From an uncultured Clostridium sp. (GTDB taxonomy: Bacteria; Bacillota; Clostridia; Lachnospirales; Lachnospiraceae), in NCBI GenBank assembly GCA_900539185.1, contig UQBG01000028.1, forward strand, positions 1 to 23,520: a stretch of 23,520 bases of DNA. The letters run 5' to 3'. Below are positions 6,578 through 14,774 of this stretch, one piece after another (the stretch's first letter is position 1; each line of letters begins with the position of its first letter). The notes beneath the pieces were generated by a model. It made no database searches, was not told where the DNA came from, and was given only the letters and a program-made list of their open reading frames with translations. The position numbers and the translations under genes were made by a program.

Positions 6578-7657
6578 ATGAGAGTACAGAAAAAAGAAAT
6601 CTGCAGACCCTTGATTATGGTAATTGTCGGAACCATCATTATCCTGTTAAGCAGTTTTTTGATGGTACAGAATACAAAGGCAGCAGGAAGATACACCGGA
6701 AGTGCGGTGGCAGGGATTGATTATGAAGTGGATCATTATATAGAGAATCTGTCCGATGACGAACTGGGAGTGGCGGTGCATCCGTCGATTCTGACAGGTG
6801 AAGCGGCTGTGGCAGAGACAACCGCATATCCGGAGTATGCAGGAAAGTGTATGGCAGTGATTGATAATTCATTGAATGTCAGAGAGACGCCGGGTACCGA
6901 TGGAGCAATTGTCGGAAAAATGGTGGTCGGATCGCTGGCAGATGTGATCGAGCGTGGAGAAAGCTGGACGAAGATACAGTCCGGCAATGTAGAAGGCTAT
7001 GTAAGCAATGATTATCTGGTATATGATGACGAAGCAGGGGCATATGCCCAGCAGATATGTACAACGGTGGCAACCGTGGATGCGGATGCACTGATGGTGC
7101 GGGAAGAACCGGGTACGGATGCTGCGGTTCTGGATCGGGTGGTTCAGGGACAGGATCTGCCGGTAACAGAAGAACTGGAAGGATGGGTTAAGGTAACGCT
7201 GGAGGATGGAACACAGGGATACGTATCATCAGATTATGTTACGGTACGGTCTGGAACAAAGACTGCTTATACGATAGATGAGCTGGCATCTACGAAGCGG
7301 ATGCAGATCGTGAATTATGCTTTGCAGTATGTCGGAAACTCTTATGTATGGGGTGGTACCAGTCTGACAAACGGTACGGACTGTTCCGGGTTTACCATGC
7401 GTGTGTATGAGAACTTTGGGTATCATATTAACCGCTCATCCAGAGCACAGTATAGTAACGGGGTTCCGGTGGAGATTAACAGCCTGCAACCGGGAGATCT
7501 GGTATTTTATGCATATAGTAACGGAACGATTCACCATGTCGCACTTTATATCGGCAATGGACAGATTGTCCATGCCTGTGATTCCAGAACGGGTATTATC
7601 GTATCCAGTGTATATTATGATACACCATATGGAGCGAGAAGAATCATTACGGATTAA
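6578..7657 (+). CDS. Secreted SH3-SH3-NlpC/P60 cell wall endopeptidase
   Basis: This protein has 359 residues. A signal peptide covers about 1-36 (basic start, hydrophobic 11-30, cut near TKAA/G). Two bacterial SH3 domains (about 90-149 and 161-224) share the LNVRETPGTD / LMVREEPGTD start and GYVSNDY / GYVSSDY end. A C-terminal NlpC/P60 domain follows (about 241-359). Catalytic Cys269 is in DCSGF, His320 in HHVALYIG, and the third polar residue is probably His332 in IVHA. The family cleaves peptide cross-stems of peptidoglycan, often the gamma-D-Glu to meso-DAP bond. The SH3 domains bind wall material. GAGG lies just before ATG 6578. It is probably a housekeeping wall-remodelling enzyme. dgt follows after 29 bases and may share the transcript. 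Confidence 0.92.
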   Translation: MRVQKKEICRPLIMVIVGTIIILLSSFLMVQNTKAAGRYTGSAVAGIDYEVDHYIENLSDDELGVAVHPSILTGEAAVAETTAYPEYAGKCMAVIDNSLNVRETPGTDGAIVGKMVVGSLADVIERGESWTKIQSGNVEGYVSNDYLVYDDEAGAYAQQICTTVATVDADALMVREEPGTDAAVLDRVVQGQDLPVTEELEGWVKVTLEDGTQGYVSSDYVTVRSGTKTAYTIDELASTKRMQIVNYALQYVGNSYVWGGTSLTNGTDCSGFTMRVYENFGYHINRSSRAQYSNGVPVEINSLQPGDLVFYAYSNGTIHHVALYIGNGQIVHACDSRTGIIVSSVYYDTPYGARRIITD

Positions 7658-7686
7658 GAAACTTAGAAGATAAACGGGGGACGACT

Positions 7687-9105
7687 ATGGAATGGAATCA
7701 GCTTCTGTGTCCTGAACGAAGAAAGGATTATCCATCCGGAGCAATCGGGGGCAGAGATTTACGAACAGAATACGAGAAGGATTATCAGAAAATTATAGGA
7801 AGCGCGTCCTTCCGAAGATTACAAGACAAGACACAGGTATTTCCACTGGATAAGAGTGACTTTATTCGTACACGGCTCACGCATTCTCTGGAGGTATCTT
7901 CCTTTGCACGTTCTCTGGGCCAGAACATCGGAAAGAATCTGCTGGCGGCTAAGAAGGATGACAGCTTTAGCTGGAGAACCATGGAGGATATGTGCAATGT
8001 ACTGCAGTGTGCGGGATTGATACATGATATAGGCAATCCGCCATTTGGACATTTTGGGGAAACAGCGATCCGGCAATGGTTTCGTGAAAAACTGCCGGAG
8101 TTGATGTTTTATGACCGCAGAGTGGAAGATATGCTGACCGAGCAGATGAAGCAGGATTTCTATCAGTTTGAGGGAAATGCACAGGCACTCCGACTGATCA
8201 GCAAGCTTCATTTTTCAACAGATGAATGTGGACTGAATCTGACGTATGCACTGATGAGTACGATCATAAAGTATCCGGTTTCTTCTCTGGAGACAGATCC
8301 TGCAGCCGGAGATTTAAAGAAACACAAGATGGGATACTTCTACGCGGATCGGGAGGTATTTCAGGAGATTCAGAAATCCACCGGAACGCATGGCTGTCGA
8401 AATCCTATGACCTATATTCTGGAGGCTGCAGATGATATCGCATATCGAACAGCGGATATCGAAGATGCGGTAAAGAAGGGCTGTATTACATATGGAATGC
8501 TGGATCGGGAGCTGCAACGGCTGAACCGGCAGAGTTCCCTGCAGGCAGTGCAGTACTTTGATCCGTGGGAAGAACTGAAGCACCAGTATAATAAGGCACT
8601 GACCAGAGACTACCGGAATCCGGAGTTCTATGCAGTGCAGAACTGGAATACCAATGTTCAAAACTATCTGATCAAGTGTGCAACGCGGGGATTTATCCGA
8701 CATTACGATGAGATTATGAACGGAACCTATGAACAGGATCTCTTCTTTGGCACCTATGCGGAGGGACTTATGAAGCTGTTGGGGGATGTTGCTTATAAGA
8801 ATGCCTTTGTCTCAGAACCGATTTACAAGCTGGAGATTGCAGCAGGACATATGCTGGAGTTCTTGCTGGATAAGTTCGTGAAGGCAGCGATCTACTTTGA
8901 TACGGGGAAAGAATTGGGAACGATTGACGAAAAGGTTGTTACTCTGATATCTGAGAATTATGTACAGCGTTACTATATGGATGCAGCGGGAAAGAGTGAA
9001 GAGGAAAAGCTATATTTAAGAATACTCCTGGTAACAGATCTGGTCTGTGGCATGACAGACAGTTATGCTCAGAGTCTGTACCAGGAGCTGAATGGTATAC
9101 GATAG
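7687..9105 (+). CDS. dgt: Deoxyguanosinetriphosphate triphosphohydrolase-like protein
   Basis: This HD-superfamily enzyme of 472 residues splits dGTP (or other dNTPs) into deoxynucleoside and triphosphate, so it tunes dNTP pools. The metal site is intact: His66 in RLTHSLEV, His113-Asp114 in GLIHDIGNPPFGHFGE, and a later Asp in ADDIAYRTADIEDA. The N-terminal YEKDYQKIIGSASFRRLQDKTQVFPL is the usual nucleotide-binding region. The length is close to the longer Dgt group. A GGGGGACG run precedes ATG 7687 at a usable spacing. Substrate choice within the family (dGTP only, or broad dNTPase with an allosteric effector) cannot be seen. It ends 3 bases from the end of the convergent GGDEF gene, with no terminator between. 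Confidence 0.92.
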   Translation: MEWNQLLCPERRKDYPSGAIGGRDLRTEYEKDYQKIIGSASFRRLQDKTQVFPLDKSDFIRTRLTHSLEVSSFARSLGQNIGKNLLAAKKDDSFSWRTMEDMCNVLQCAGLIHDIGNPPFGHFGETAIRQWFREKLPELMFYDRRVEDMLTEQMKQDFYQFEGNAQALRLISKLHFSTDECGLNLTYALMSTIIKYPVSSLETDPAAGDLKKHKMGYFYADREVFQEIQKSTGTHGCRNPMTYILEAADDIAYRTADIEDAVKKGCITYGMLDRELQRLNRQSSLQAVQYFDPWEELKHQYNKALTRDYRNPEFYAVQNWNTNVQNYLIKCATRGFIRHYDEIMNGTYEQDLFFGTYAEGLMKLLGDVAYKNAFVSEPIYKLEIAAGHMLEFLLDKFVKAAIYFDTGKELGTIDEKVVTLISENYVQRYYMDAAGKSEEEKLYLRILLVTDLVCGMTDSYAQSLYQELNGIR

Positions 9106-9108
9106 TAA

Positions 9109-11430
9109 TTATGGAGCAGGCTTTAAGATGGAGCTGCGCTTGTGTGACTTGTTTTCATACAGTGCCTCATCGGCCTGCTTTAGTAATACCTGAATATCGG
9201 TATTTGCATCACAGATGAAATCTACGATACCGATACTTGCGTCGATATAGTAGGCCTTGTCACACACCTCGTTCATAGCGGCAAGCTTCTCGCGAATCCG
9301 GTTTGCAATCGTATTTGCAGACTGTTGAGTGCCGAGAAGTGCAAAGGCTACGAATTCATCTCCGCCGATACGGCCGATGATGTCATCATTTCTTAAGCTG
9401 GTTTTCAGAGCGGTTGCAATCGTACGCAGTGCAAAGTCTCCGTCCTCATGCCCGAACTTATCGTTTACAACTTTTAGATTATCCATGTCGGCAAAGAGCA
9501 GGATGGCTCTCTGACCATGATTAAAGTCAGAAGAGATCACCGTCTGAACCTCAGTCAGGAAACCACGTCGATTCTTCAGACCGGTCAGTTCATCGATCGT
9601 GGAGATCTTGCTCAACTGCCGGTTCTTTTCATGCAGAACGGAGAGCGTATATTCCAACTGCTGATTCGTCTGCTGCTGTTCTTCGTACATTTTCAGAAAC
9701 TTTAAGGCAGTTCCGAGCTGAAGACTTGTCGAATAGATATGATGGAAGTTCCGGATATCTGTTTCACACAGGAAAAGTCCATGATGATCCTCACTGGTAA
9801 AGATCGGCGTAAGGATCATTGTATACCGGCGTCTTTGTGGTGTATAGGCATTGCAGAACAGGTCCTTTGTAGATACCATGTGTGCATTTTTAACAAGCGG
9901 AACGGTAACACCATCCTTGTGGTAGACCTGAAGCTGCAGACGGGAAGGCACATGCCAGGTGCCGTCTGAGTCCAGATGGACATCTCCGTCATGCATGGTA
10001 TAGACATAGGAACTTTGAAGACCCAGAGCTTGCAGCTTATCTGCGATCTGGGAATAAACAACCTCCAGATTATTACTGTATGTCATCGTGTCGCGGATCA
10101 GATAGCTGGATGTCCAGGTGTTTAGCTTGTAATCGTGCTTTTCATTATATCGATAGCTGGACTCGGCATTCAGCAGAAGTGCCGAAACAGCAGTACATGC
10201 CTTGCAGAAGGCCGACTGCTTCACCGGAGAGGCAAGCAGCGGAAATATCATAGCTTCCAGACTTTGCAATACATAGTTAAACTGAACAACCGAATAATAA
10301 GTAGGTATCTCTGACTGCAGATACCGCTTCAGGATCGCACTCATCTCGGTGATGGGGAATTCGGTTGCGGTTGTGTCGAGTGCAGTGTCAAGGATAAGGG
10401 CGACATAGTCCGTGAACAGGGCTGACAGATATCCATACAGGAAGGTGTCTTTGTCATTTACAAATAAGGCTTCTACAATATCTGAGAGAATCTTTGGTTT
10501 GTTTGCTGTTGTCAGGTACATGCTGAGATCCTGCGTGCTGTCAGTACCCAGATTGGAGCAACCGCAGGAATCCCGGATAATCATGGAAGAGTCCAGCTTT
10601 GCATCAGAGATTGTTTCACCCTTGGCCAAAGCGATGGCCTGCTTTACGGAACGGTATCCCAGTTCACAGGCGTTTGCCCGAACTGTTGTAAGGGGTGGTT
10701 CCAGTGCCAATGCGAGCGGCACATCATCATATCCGGTTACGGCGATCTGATGTCCGATTGCGATTCCGCGACGTTTTAGGACGTTATATCCTCCCAGTGC
10801 CATTTGGTCATTGGCAAAGCACAGGGCGTCAATCTCCGGATGGGTATCCAGAAGATCCTCAACCAGATCTTCACAGAACTCAGAGAAGTTGCCGTATGCG
10901 ATCAGATCTTCATCCACCGGAAGACCGGCTTCCTGAAGCGTTGAACGGTAGATGCTCAAACGCTCCTCGGCATCGGAGTTTCCCGGACGACCGCTTATGA
11001 AACCGATATGAGACTTCTTATGGTCTCTGATCAGATGGAGAATCACATCCTTCAGTCCCTGTTTGCTGTCAATGACCATAGATGGATATCCCTCCAGTTT
11101 AGATTCTAAGGTCAGAATCGGGATATCATGGAAACGATCCAGAAAGGCGATGCTGTCAGCCTCACTTAAGAAGCTGCCGATCGTTCCGATCGATACAATC
11201 AGGGCATCGATCGCTTCGGGATGTGCATAATAAAAAATGGAATTGTATTGATAATCATATTTGGCATTTGCCGGATCGTTATATGCAGCATTGATATACA
11301 TACCAGGGAAGATAACCAGATTGACATCCAGTTCTTTCGCTGCATAGTCTACACCCTTGCAGATGTCGTAGGCATAATCATTGTCCAGATGACAGATGAA
11401 AAGACCTATCGTAAGGCGCTTATCAGACAT
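9109..11430 (-). CDS. LacI-type ligand-binding sensor fused to GGDEF diguanylate cyclase
   Basis: This protein has 773 residues, with no signal peptide, membrane helix or helix-turn-helix. Residues 5-290 resemble the sugar-binding domain of LacI-family regulators: RLTIGLFICHLDNDYAYDI at the start, then CFANDQMALGG and VTGYDDVPLALALEPPLTTV. It begins directly with this domain, where a repressor would have its DNA-binding part. A RDSCGC motif follows (286-291), then a helical region and a GAF-like segment (about 445-590). A coiled-coil linker leads into a GGDEF domain (610-770). The active-site GGDEF is at 689-693, preceded by DMDNLKVVND, and the inhibitory I-site RxxD is kept (Arg680-Asp683). 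It should make cyclic di-GMP in response to a small cytoplasmic ligand, perhaps a sugar. I chose ATG 11430 because GGGAGGG lies 6 bases upstream; the GTG at 11445 would overlap that site. Confidence 0.87.
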   Translation of the reverse strand: MSDKRLTIGLFICHLDNDYAYDICKGVDYAAKELDVNLVIFPGMYINAAYNDPANAKYDYQYNSIFYYAHPEAIDALIVSIGTIGSFLSEADSIAFLDRFHDIPILTLESKLEGYPSMVIDSKQGLKDVILHLIRDHKKSHIGFISGRPGNSDAEERLSIYRSTLQEAGLPVDEDLIAYGNFSEFCEDLVEDLLDTHPEIDALCFANDQMALGGYNVLKRRGIAIGHQIAVTGYDDVPLALALEPPLTTVRANACELGYRSVKQAIALAKGETISDAKLDSSMIIRDSCGCSNLGTDSTQDLSMYLTTANKPKILSDIVEALFVNDKDTFLYGYLSALFTDYVALILDTALDTTATEFPITEMSAILKRYLQSEIPTYYSVVQFNYVLQSLEAMIFPLLASPVKQSAFCKACTAVSALLLNAESSYRYNEKHDYKLNTWTSSYLIRDTMTYSNNLEVVYSQIADKLQALGLQSSYVYTMHDGDVHLDSDGTWHVPSRLQLQVYHKDGVTVPLVKNAHMVSTKDLFCNAYTPQRRRYTMILTPIFTSEDHHGLFLCETDIRNFHHIYSTSLQLGTALKFLKMYEEQQQTNQQLEYTLSVLHEKNRQLSKISTIDELTGLKNRRGFLTEVQTVISSDFNHGQRAILLFADMDNLKVVNDKFGHEDGDFALRTIATALKTSLRNDDIIGRIGGDEFVAFALLGTQQSANTIANRIREKLAAMNEVCDKAYYIDASIGIVDFICDANTDIQVLLKQADEALYENKSHKRSSILKPAP

Positions 11431-11522
11431 AATATACCCTCCCACAAGTAATAACGATTCTTATTTTAACATATTTAGTGAAAAAATGCATTCTATAAAA
11501 TGAAAAAAATGTCAATAAACTG

Positions 11523-11543
11523 TGAATGAAATGTAAACATTCA
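11523..11543. promoter_or_regulatory. Inverted repeat between the GGDEF gene and purM
   Basis: TGAATG (11523-11528) and CATTCA (11538-11543) flank 9 bases, ending 6 bases before the purM -35. The position suits an operator for either divergent gene. It does not resemble a PurR box as I know it. Confidence 0.35.
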
Positions 11544-11549
11544 TACTGC

Positions 11550-11578
11550 TTTACAAATCAAACCAGGTCTACTATAAT
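11550..11578 (+). promoter_or_regulatory. Near-consensus promoter of purMND
   Basis: The -35 TTTACA (11550-11555) and the perfect -10 TATAAT (11573-11578) are 17 bases apart. The leader to the purM start is about 55 bases, too short for a purine riboswitch. It has only a small GGCT/AGCC hairpin at 11590-11601. Confidence 0.8.
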
Positions 11579-11638
11579 AGATGAGAATAGGCTGGAAAGC
11601 CTTTGAAATATGAAAAGCAAAAGCAGGAGGAAGAAAAC

Positions 11639-12664
11639 ATGGATTACAAAAATGCCGGAGTAGACATTGAAGCAGGTTACAAGTCCGTAGAACTGATGAA
11701 AGAGCATATTGCAAAGACCATGCGCCCGGAGGTACTGACCAATATTGGTGGTTTTTCAGGTGCATTTTCTTTGGCTAAGATAAAGGATATGGAAGAGCCG
11801 GTACTGTTGTCCGGAACCGATGGCTGCGGAACGAAGGTGAAGCTGGCATTTGTCATGGATAAGCATGATACCATCGGAATCGATGCAGTTGCAATGTGTG
11901 TCAATGATGTAGCCTGTGCGGGCGGAGAGCCATTATTCTTCTTGGATTATATAGCATGTGGTAAGAATTATCCTGAAAAGATCGCAATGATCGTAAAGGG
12001 CGTGGCAGAAGGCTGTAGTCAGTCTGACTGTGCACTGATCGGTGGAGAGACAGCAGAACATCCGGGACTGATGGAAGAGGATGAATATGATCTGGCAGGA
12101 TTTGCGGTTGGTGTTGTAGATAAGAAAGATCTGATCACCGGAGCCGATATTAAGCCGGGGGATACCCTGATCGGTATCGCATCCAGTGGTGTACATAGCA
12201 ATGGATTTTCACTGGTTCGTAAGGTCTTTGATATGACAGAGGAATCATTAAACACCTATTATGACGAACTGGGAAAAACTCTGGGAGAAGCCCTGATCGA
12301 GCCAACCCGGATCTATGTAAAGGCATTGCGTTCCGTACGGGAAGCAGGAGTTACGATCAAGGGCTGCAGCCATATCACGGGTGGTGGCTTCTATGAGAAC
12401 ATTCCGAGAATGCTTCCGGATGGCGTACGTGCAGTTGTAAAGAAGGATTCCTATCCGATTCCTCCGATTTTTGGATTGCTCCGGAAGACCGGAAATATAG
12501 AAGAGACGATGATGTATAATACCTACAATATGGGTATCGGTATGATGCTGGCAGTGGATCCTGCAGATGCCGATAAGACAATAGAAGCCCTGCAGGCAGC
12601 CGGTGATAAGGCATATGTAGTTGGACAGATCGAGGCAGGGGAAAAAGGAGTAACTTTATGCTAA
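11639..12664 (+). CDS. purM: Phosphoribosylformylglycinamidine cyclo-ligase (AIR synthetase)
   Basis: PurM (341 residues) closes the imidazole ring of FGAM with ATP to give AIR, step five of purine synthesis. The start DYKNAGVDIEAG is the typical PurM N-terminus. SGTDGCGTKVKLAF is the glycine-rich nucleotide loop. IGGETAEHPG and the C-terminal HITGGGFYENIPRMLP are conserved PurM blocks. Length is normal. I chose ATG 11639 because AGGAGG lies at 11625-11630; the frame is open back to a TTG at 11603, but that part is low-complexity leader. The stop overlaps the purN start by 7 bases (ATGCTAA), so purN is probably translated by coupled ribosomes. It is the first gene of the purM-purN-purD operon. 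Confidence 0.96.
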   Translation: MDYKNAGVDIEAGYKSVELMKEHIAKTMRPEVLTNIGGFSGAFSLAKIKDMEEPVLLSGTDGCGTKVKLAFVMDKHDTIGIDAVAMCVNDVACAGGEPLFFLDYIACGKNYPEKIAMIVKGVAEGCSQSDCALIGGETAEHPGLMEEDEYDLAGFAVGVVDKKDLITGADIKPGDTLIGIASSGVHSNGFSLVRKVFDMTEESLNTYYDELGKTLGEALIEPTRIYVKALRSVREAGVTIKGCSHITGGGFYENIPRMLPDGVRAVVKKDSYPIPPIFGLLRKTGNIEETMMYNTYNMGIGMMLAVDPADADKTIEALQAAGDKAYVVGQIEAGEKGVTLC

Positions 12665-13284
12665 GAATCGCAGTTATGGTATCCGGTGGTGGTACGAATC
12701 TACAGGCAATCATAGACCGGGTGGCAGATGGAACGATAACCAATACAGAGATTGCAGTTGTAATCAGCAATAATCATGGTGTCAGGGCACTGGAACGTGC
12801 ACAGAAGGCAGGCATTCCGGCACGTTGCGTATCGCCTAAGGATTATTTGGATCGTCAGACCTTTAATCAGGCCCTTTTGGATGCTGTTGATTCCTATCAG
12901 GTTGATCTGATCGTACTGGCAGGCTTTTTGGTGGTGATTCCGGAACAGATGATAGAACGGTATGAGAATCGGATCATTAACATTCATCCATCCCTGATTC
13001 CGGCATTTTGCGGTACCGGCTATTATGGACTGAAGGTGCATGAGGCAGCACTGGCAAGAGGTGTTAAGGTGGTTGGAGCTACCGTACATTTTGTAGATAA
13101 AGGAACAGATACAGGGCCGATCATTCTCCAGAAGGCAGTCGATGTACAGGAGGGAGACACTCCTGAGATTTTGCAGAGACGGGTGATGGAGCAGGCGGAA
13201 TGGAAGATTCTTCCACAGGCGATTCATTTGATTGCAAACGGTAAAGTATCTGTAGTAGACGGAAAAACAAAGATACAGGCATAA
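12658..13284 (+). CDS. purN: Phosphoribosylglycinamide formyltransferase (10-formyl-THF dependent)
   Basis: PurN (208 residues) moves a formyl group from 10-formyltetrahydrofolate to GAR, step three of purine synthesis. SGGGTNLQA (residues 9-17) is the phosphate-binding loop. By comparison with the E. coli enzyme, the catalytic triad falls at Asn108 and His110 (INIHPSLIP) and Asp151 (GTDTGP). The loop after HPSLIP reads AFCGTGYYGLKVHEAAL; from memory this variant is common in Clostridia, where E. coli has the shorter KYPG. The start overlaps purM by 7 bases and no separate strong ribosome binding site is needed. It is cytoplasmic and in an operon with purM and purD. Confidence 0.95.
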   Translation: MLRIAVMVSGGGTNLQAIIDRVADGTITNTEIAVVISNNHGVRALERAQKAGIPARCVSPKDYLDRQTFNQALLDAVDSYQVDLIVLAGFLVVIPEQMIERYENRIINIHPSLIPAFCGTGYYGLKVHEAALARGVKVVGATVHFVDKGTDTGPIILQKAVDVQEGDTPEILQRRVMEQAEWKILPQAIHLIANGKVSVVDGKTKIQA

Positions 13285-13311
13285 TAGACAGAAACATAAG
13301 GAGGAAGAACG

Positions 13312-14586
13312 ATGAAGGTATTAATCGTAGGCAGCGGCGGAAGAGAGCATGCGATTGCACAGAAGGTTAGTGAAAGTAAAAGAGTAGACAAGATCTACTG
13401 TGCACCGGGAAATGCTGGGATTTCAGAACTGGCAGAGTGTATAGACATTAAGGCCATGGAATTCGATAAGCTGGTTGCTTTTGCAAAGGAGAAGCAGATT
13501 GATCTGACAATTATCGGTATGGATGATCCGTTGGTAGGCGGTATCGTTGATGTGTTCGAGGCAGCAGGACTCCGGGTATTCGGACCGAGAAAGAATGCGG
13601 CGATTATCGAAGGCTCCAAGGCATTTTCAAAGGATCTTATGAAGAAATACCAGATACCAACGGCTGCGTATGAGACCTTTGACGATCCGGATGCAGCGAT
13701 TCGGTATCTGGAGACAGAAGCGGACTTCCCGATCGTACTGAAGGCAGACGGACTGGCATTGGGAAAAGGTGTTCTGATCTGTAATACTCTGGAAGAAGCG
13801 AAGGCAGGCGTGAAGACCATCATGCTGGATAAGCAGTTTGGCAGCGCGGGTAATCGTATGGTAATCGAAGAGTTTATGACCGGACGTGAGGTGTCTGTTC
13901 TGGCATATTGTGACGGTACTCATATTAAGACAATGACATCCGCACAGGATCATAAGCGTGCAAAGGATGGCGATCAGGGACTGAATACCGGTGGTATGGG
14001 TACATTTTCTCCAAGTCCGTTCTATACGGCAGAGATCGATGCATTCTGTCAGAAAGAAGTATATGAAAAGACAATGGCAGCCATGAAGGCAGAGGGCAGA
14101 GACTTTGTGGGAATTCTGTTCTGCGGTCTGATGATTACACCGAAGGGAACGAAGGTGCTGGAATATAATGCACGGTTTGGCGACCCGGAGGCACAGGTAG
14201 TACTGCCTAGAATGAAGAATGATATTATCGATGTTATGGAGGCGTGCATTGATGGAAAGCTGGATCAGATCGATCTTCAGTTTGAGGACAATGCGGCTGT
14301 CTGTGTTGTATTGGCATCTGACGGATATCCGGTATCTTACGAGAAGGGCTTTGAGATAAAAGGACTGGAAAACTTCAAGGATAAGGATGGATATTATGCT
14401 TTCCATGCAGGAACTGCCTGGAAGGACGGCAAGATCGTGACCAATGGCGGCCGTGTCATCGGTATTACCGCAAAGGGTGCGAACTTGAAGGAAGCAAGAG
14501 CAAATGCCTATAAGGCAACCGAGTGGGTAAGCTTCGAGAATAAATATATGCGGCATGATATTGGTAAGGCGATTGACGAAGCGTAA
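13312..14586 (+). CDS. purD: Phosphoribosylamine-glycine ligase (GAR synthetase)
   Basis: PurD (424 residues) joins glycine to phosphoribosylamine with ATP, step two of purine synthesis. GSGGREHA (residues 7-14) is the N-terminal phosphate loop. The ATP-grasp core has LKADGLALGKGV (about 143-154), NTGGMGTFSPSP (about 225) and EYNARFGDPEAQ (about 284). All are intact and the length is usual. GGAGG sits just before ATG 13312. It closes the purMND operon. In many Firmicutes purH lies between purN and purD; here the two are only 27 bases apart with no purH, so IMP formation must be encoded elsewhere. A strong terminator follows. Confidence 0.96.
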   Translation: MKVLIVGSGGREHAIAQKVSESKRVDKIYCAPGNAGISELAECIDIKAMEFDKLVAFAKEKQIDLTIIGMDDPLVGGIVDVFEAAGLRVFGPRKNAAIIEGSKAFSKDLMKKYQIPTAAYETFDDPDAAIRYLETEADFPIVLKADGLALGKGVLICNTLEEAKAGVKTIMLDKQFGSAGNRMVIEEFMTGREVSVLAYCDGTHIKTMTSAQDHKRAKDGDQGLNTGGMGTFSPSPFYTAEIDAFCQKEVYEKTMAAMKAEGRDFVGILFCGLMITPKGTKVLEYNARFGDPEAQVVLPRMKNDIIDVMEACIDGKLDQIDLQFEDNAAVCVVLASDGYPVSYEKGFEIKGLENFKDKDGYYAFHAGTAWKDGKIVTNGGRVIGITAKGANLKEARANAYKATEWVSFENKYMRHDIGKAIDEA

Positions 14587-14608
14587 GAAAGTCATAGGAT
14601 GAGAATAG

Positions 14609-14648
14609 AAGATCCGAAGAGACAGAAATTGTTTCTTCGGATCTTTTT
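14609..14648 (+). terminator. Terminator of the purMND operon
   Basis: A perfect 12-base stem pairs AAGATCCGAAGA (14609-14620) with TCTTCGGATCTT (14634-14645). The inner bases ACA/TGT can extend it, and the stem runs into TTTTT (14644-14648). Confidence 0.92.
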
Positions 14649-14691
14649 GTATAAATAAATTGGTAAATTTATCTAAATGGTCGAAAATAGG

Positions 14692-14720
14692 GTGAAATTT
14701 CTTATATATTGTGGTACAGT
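14692..14720 (+). promoter_or_regulatory. Possible extended -10 promoter of the glucosaminidase-cohesin pair
   Basis: TGG followed by TACAGT (14712-14720) forms an extended -10. A GTGAAA (14692-14697) at 17-base spacing is a partial -35. It is the best candidate in the gap after the purD terminator, but the match is weak. Confidence 0.35.
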
Positions 14721-14774
14721 GAACATAAGTAGGCACATTTTGCAATATTGGATAAATGGAAATGGGGAACATCT

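Noticed and set aside
11510..11515. Perfect TTGACA on the minus strand as -35 of the GGDEF gene
   Set aside because: The nearest -10-like TAGAAT is only 14 bases away and no TATAAT-like hexamer stands at 16-18 bases, so I do not call a promoter.
11590..11601. GGCT/AGCC hairpin in the purM leader as attenuator
   Set aside because: Only four base pairs with a 4-base loop, followed by a mixed rather than T-rich sequence.
13627..14772. A 381-codon open frame on the minus strand opposite purD
   Set aside because: purD is intact with all motifs on the other strand. The antisense translation is rich in Cys, His and Ile, shows no motif, and runs across the purD terminator. It is a product of codon bias.
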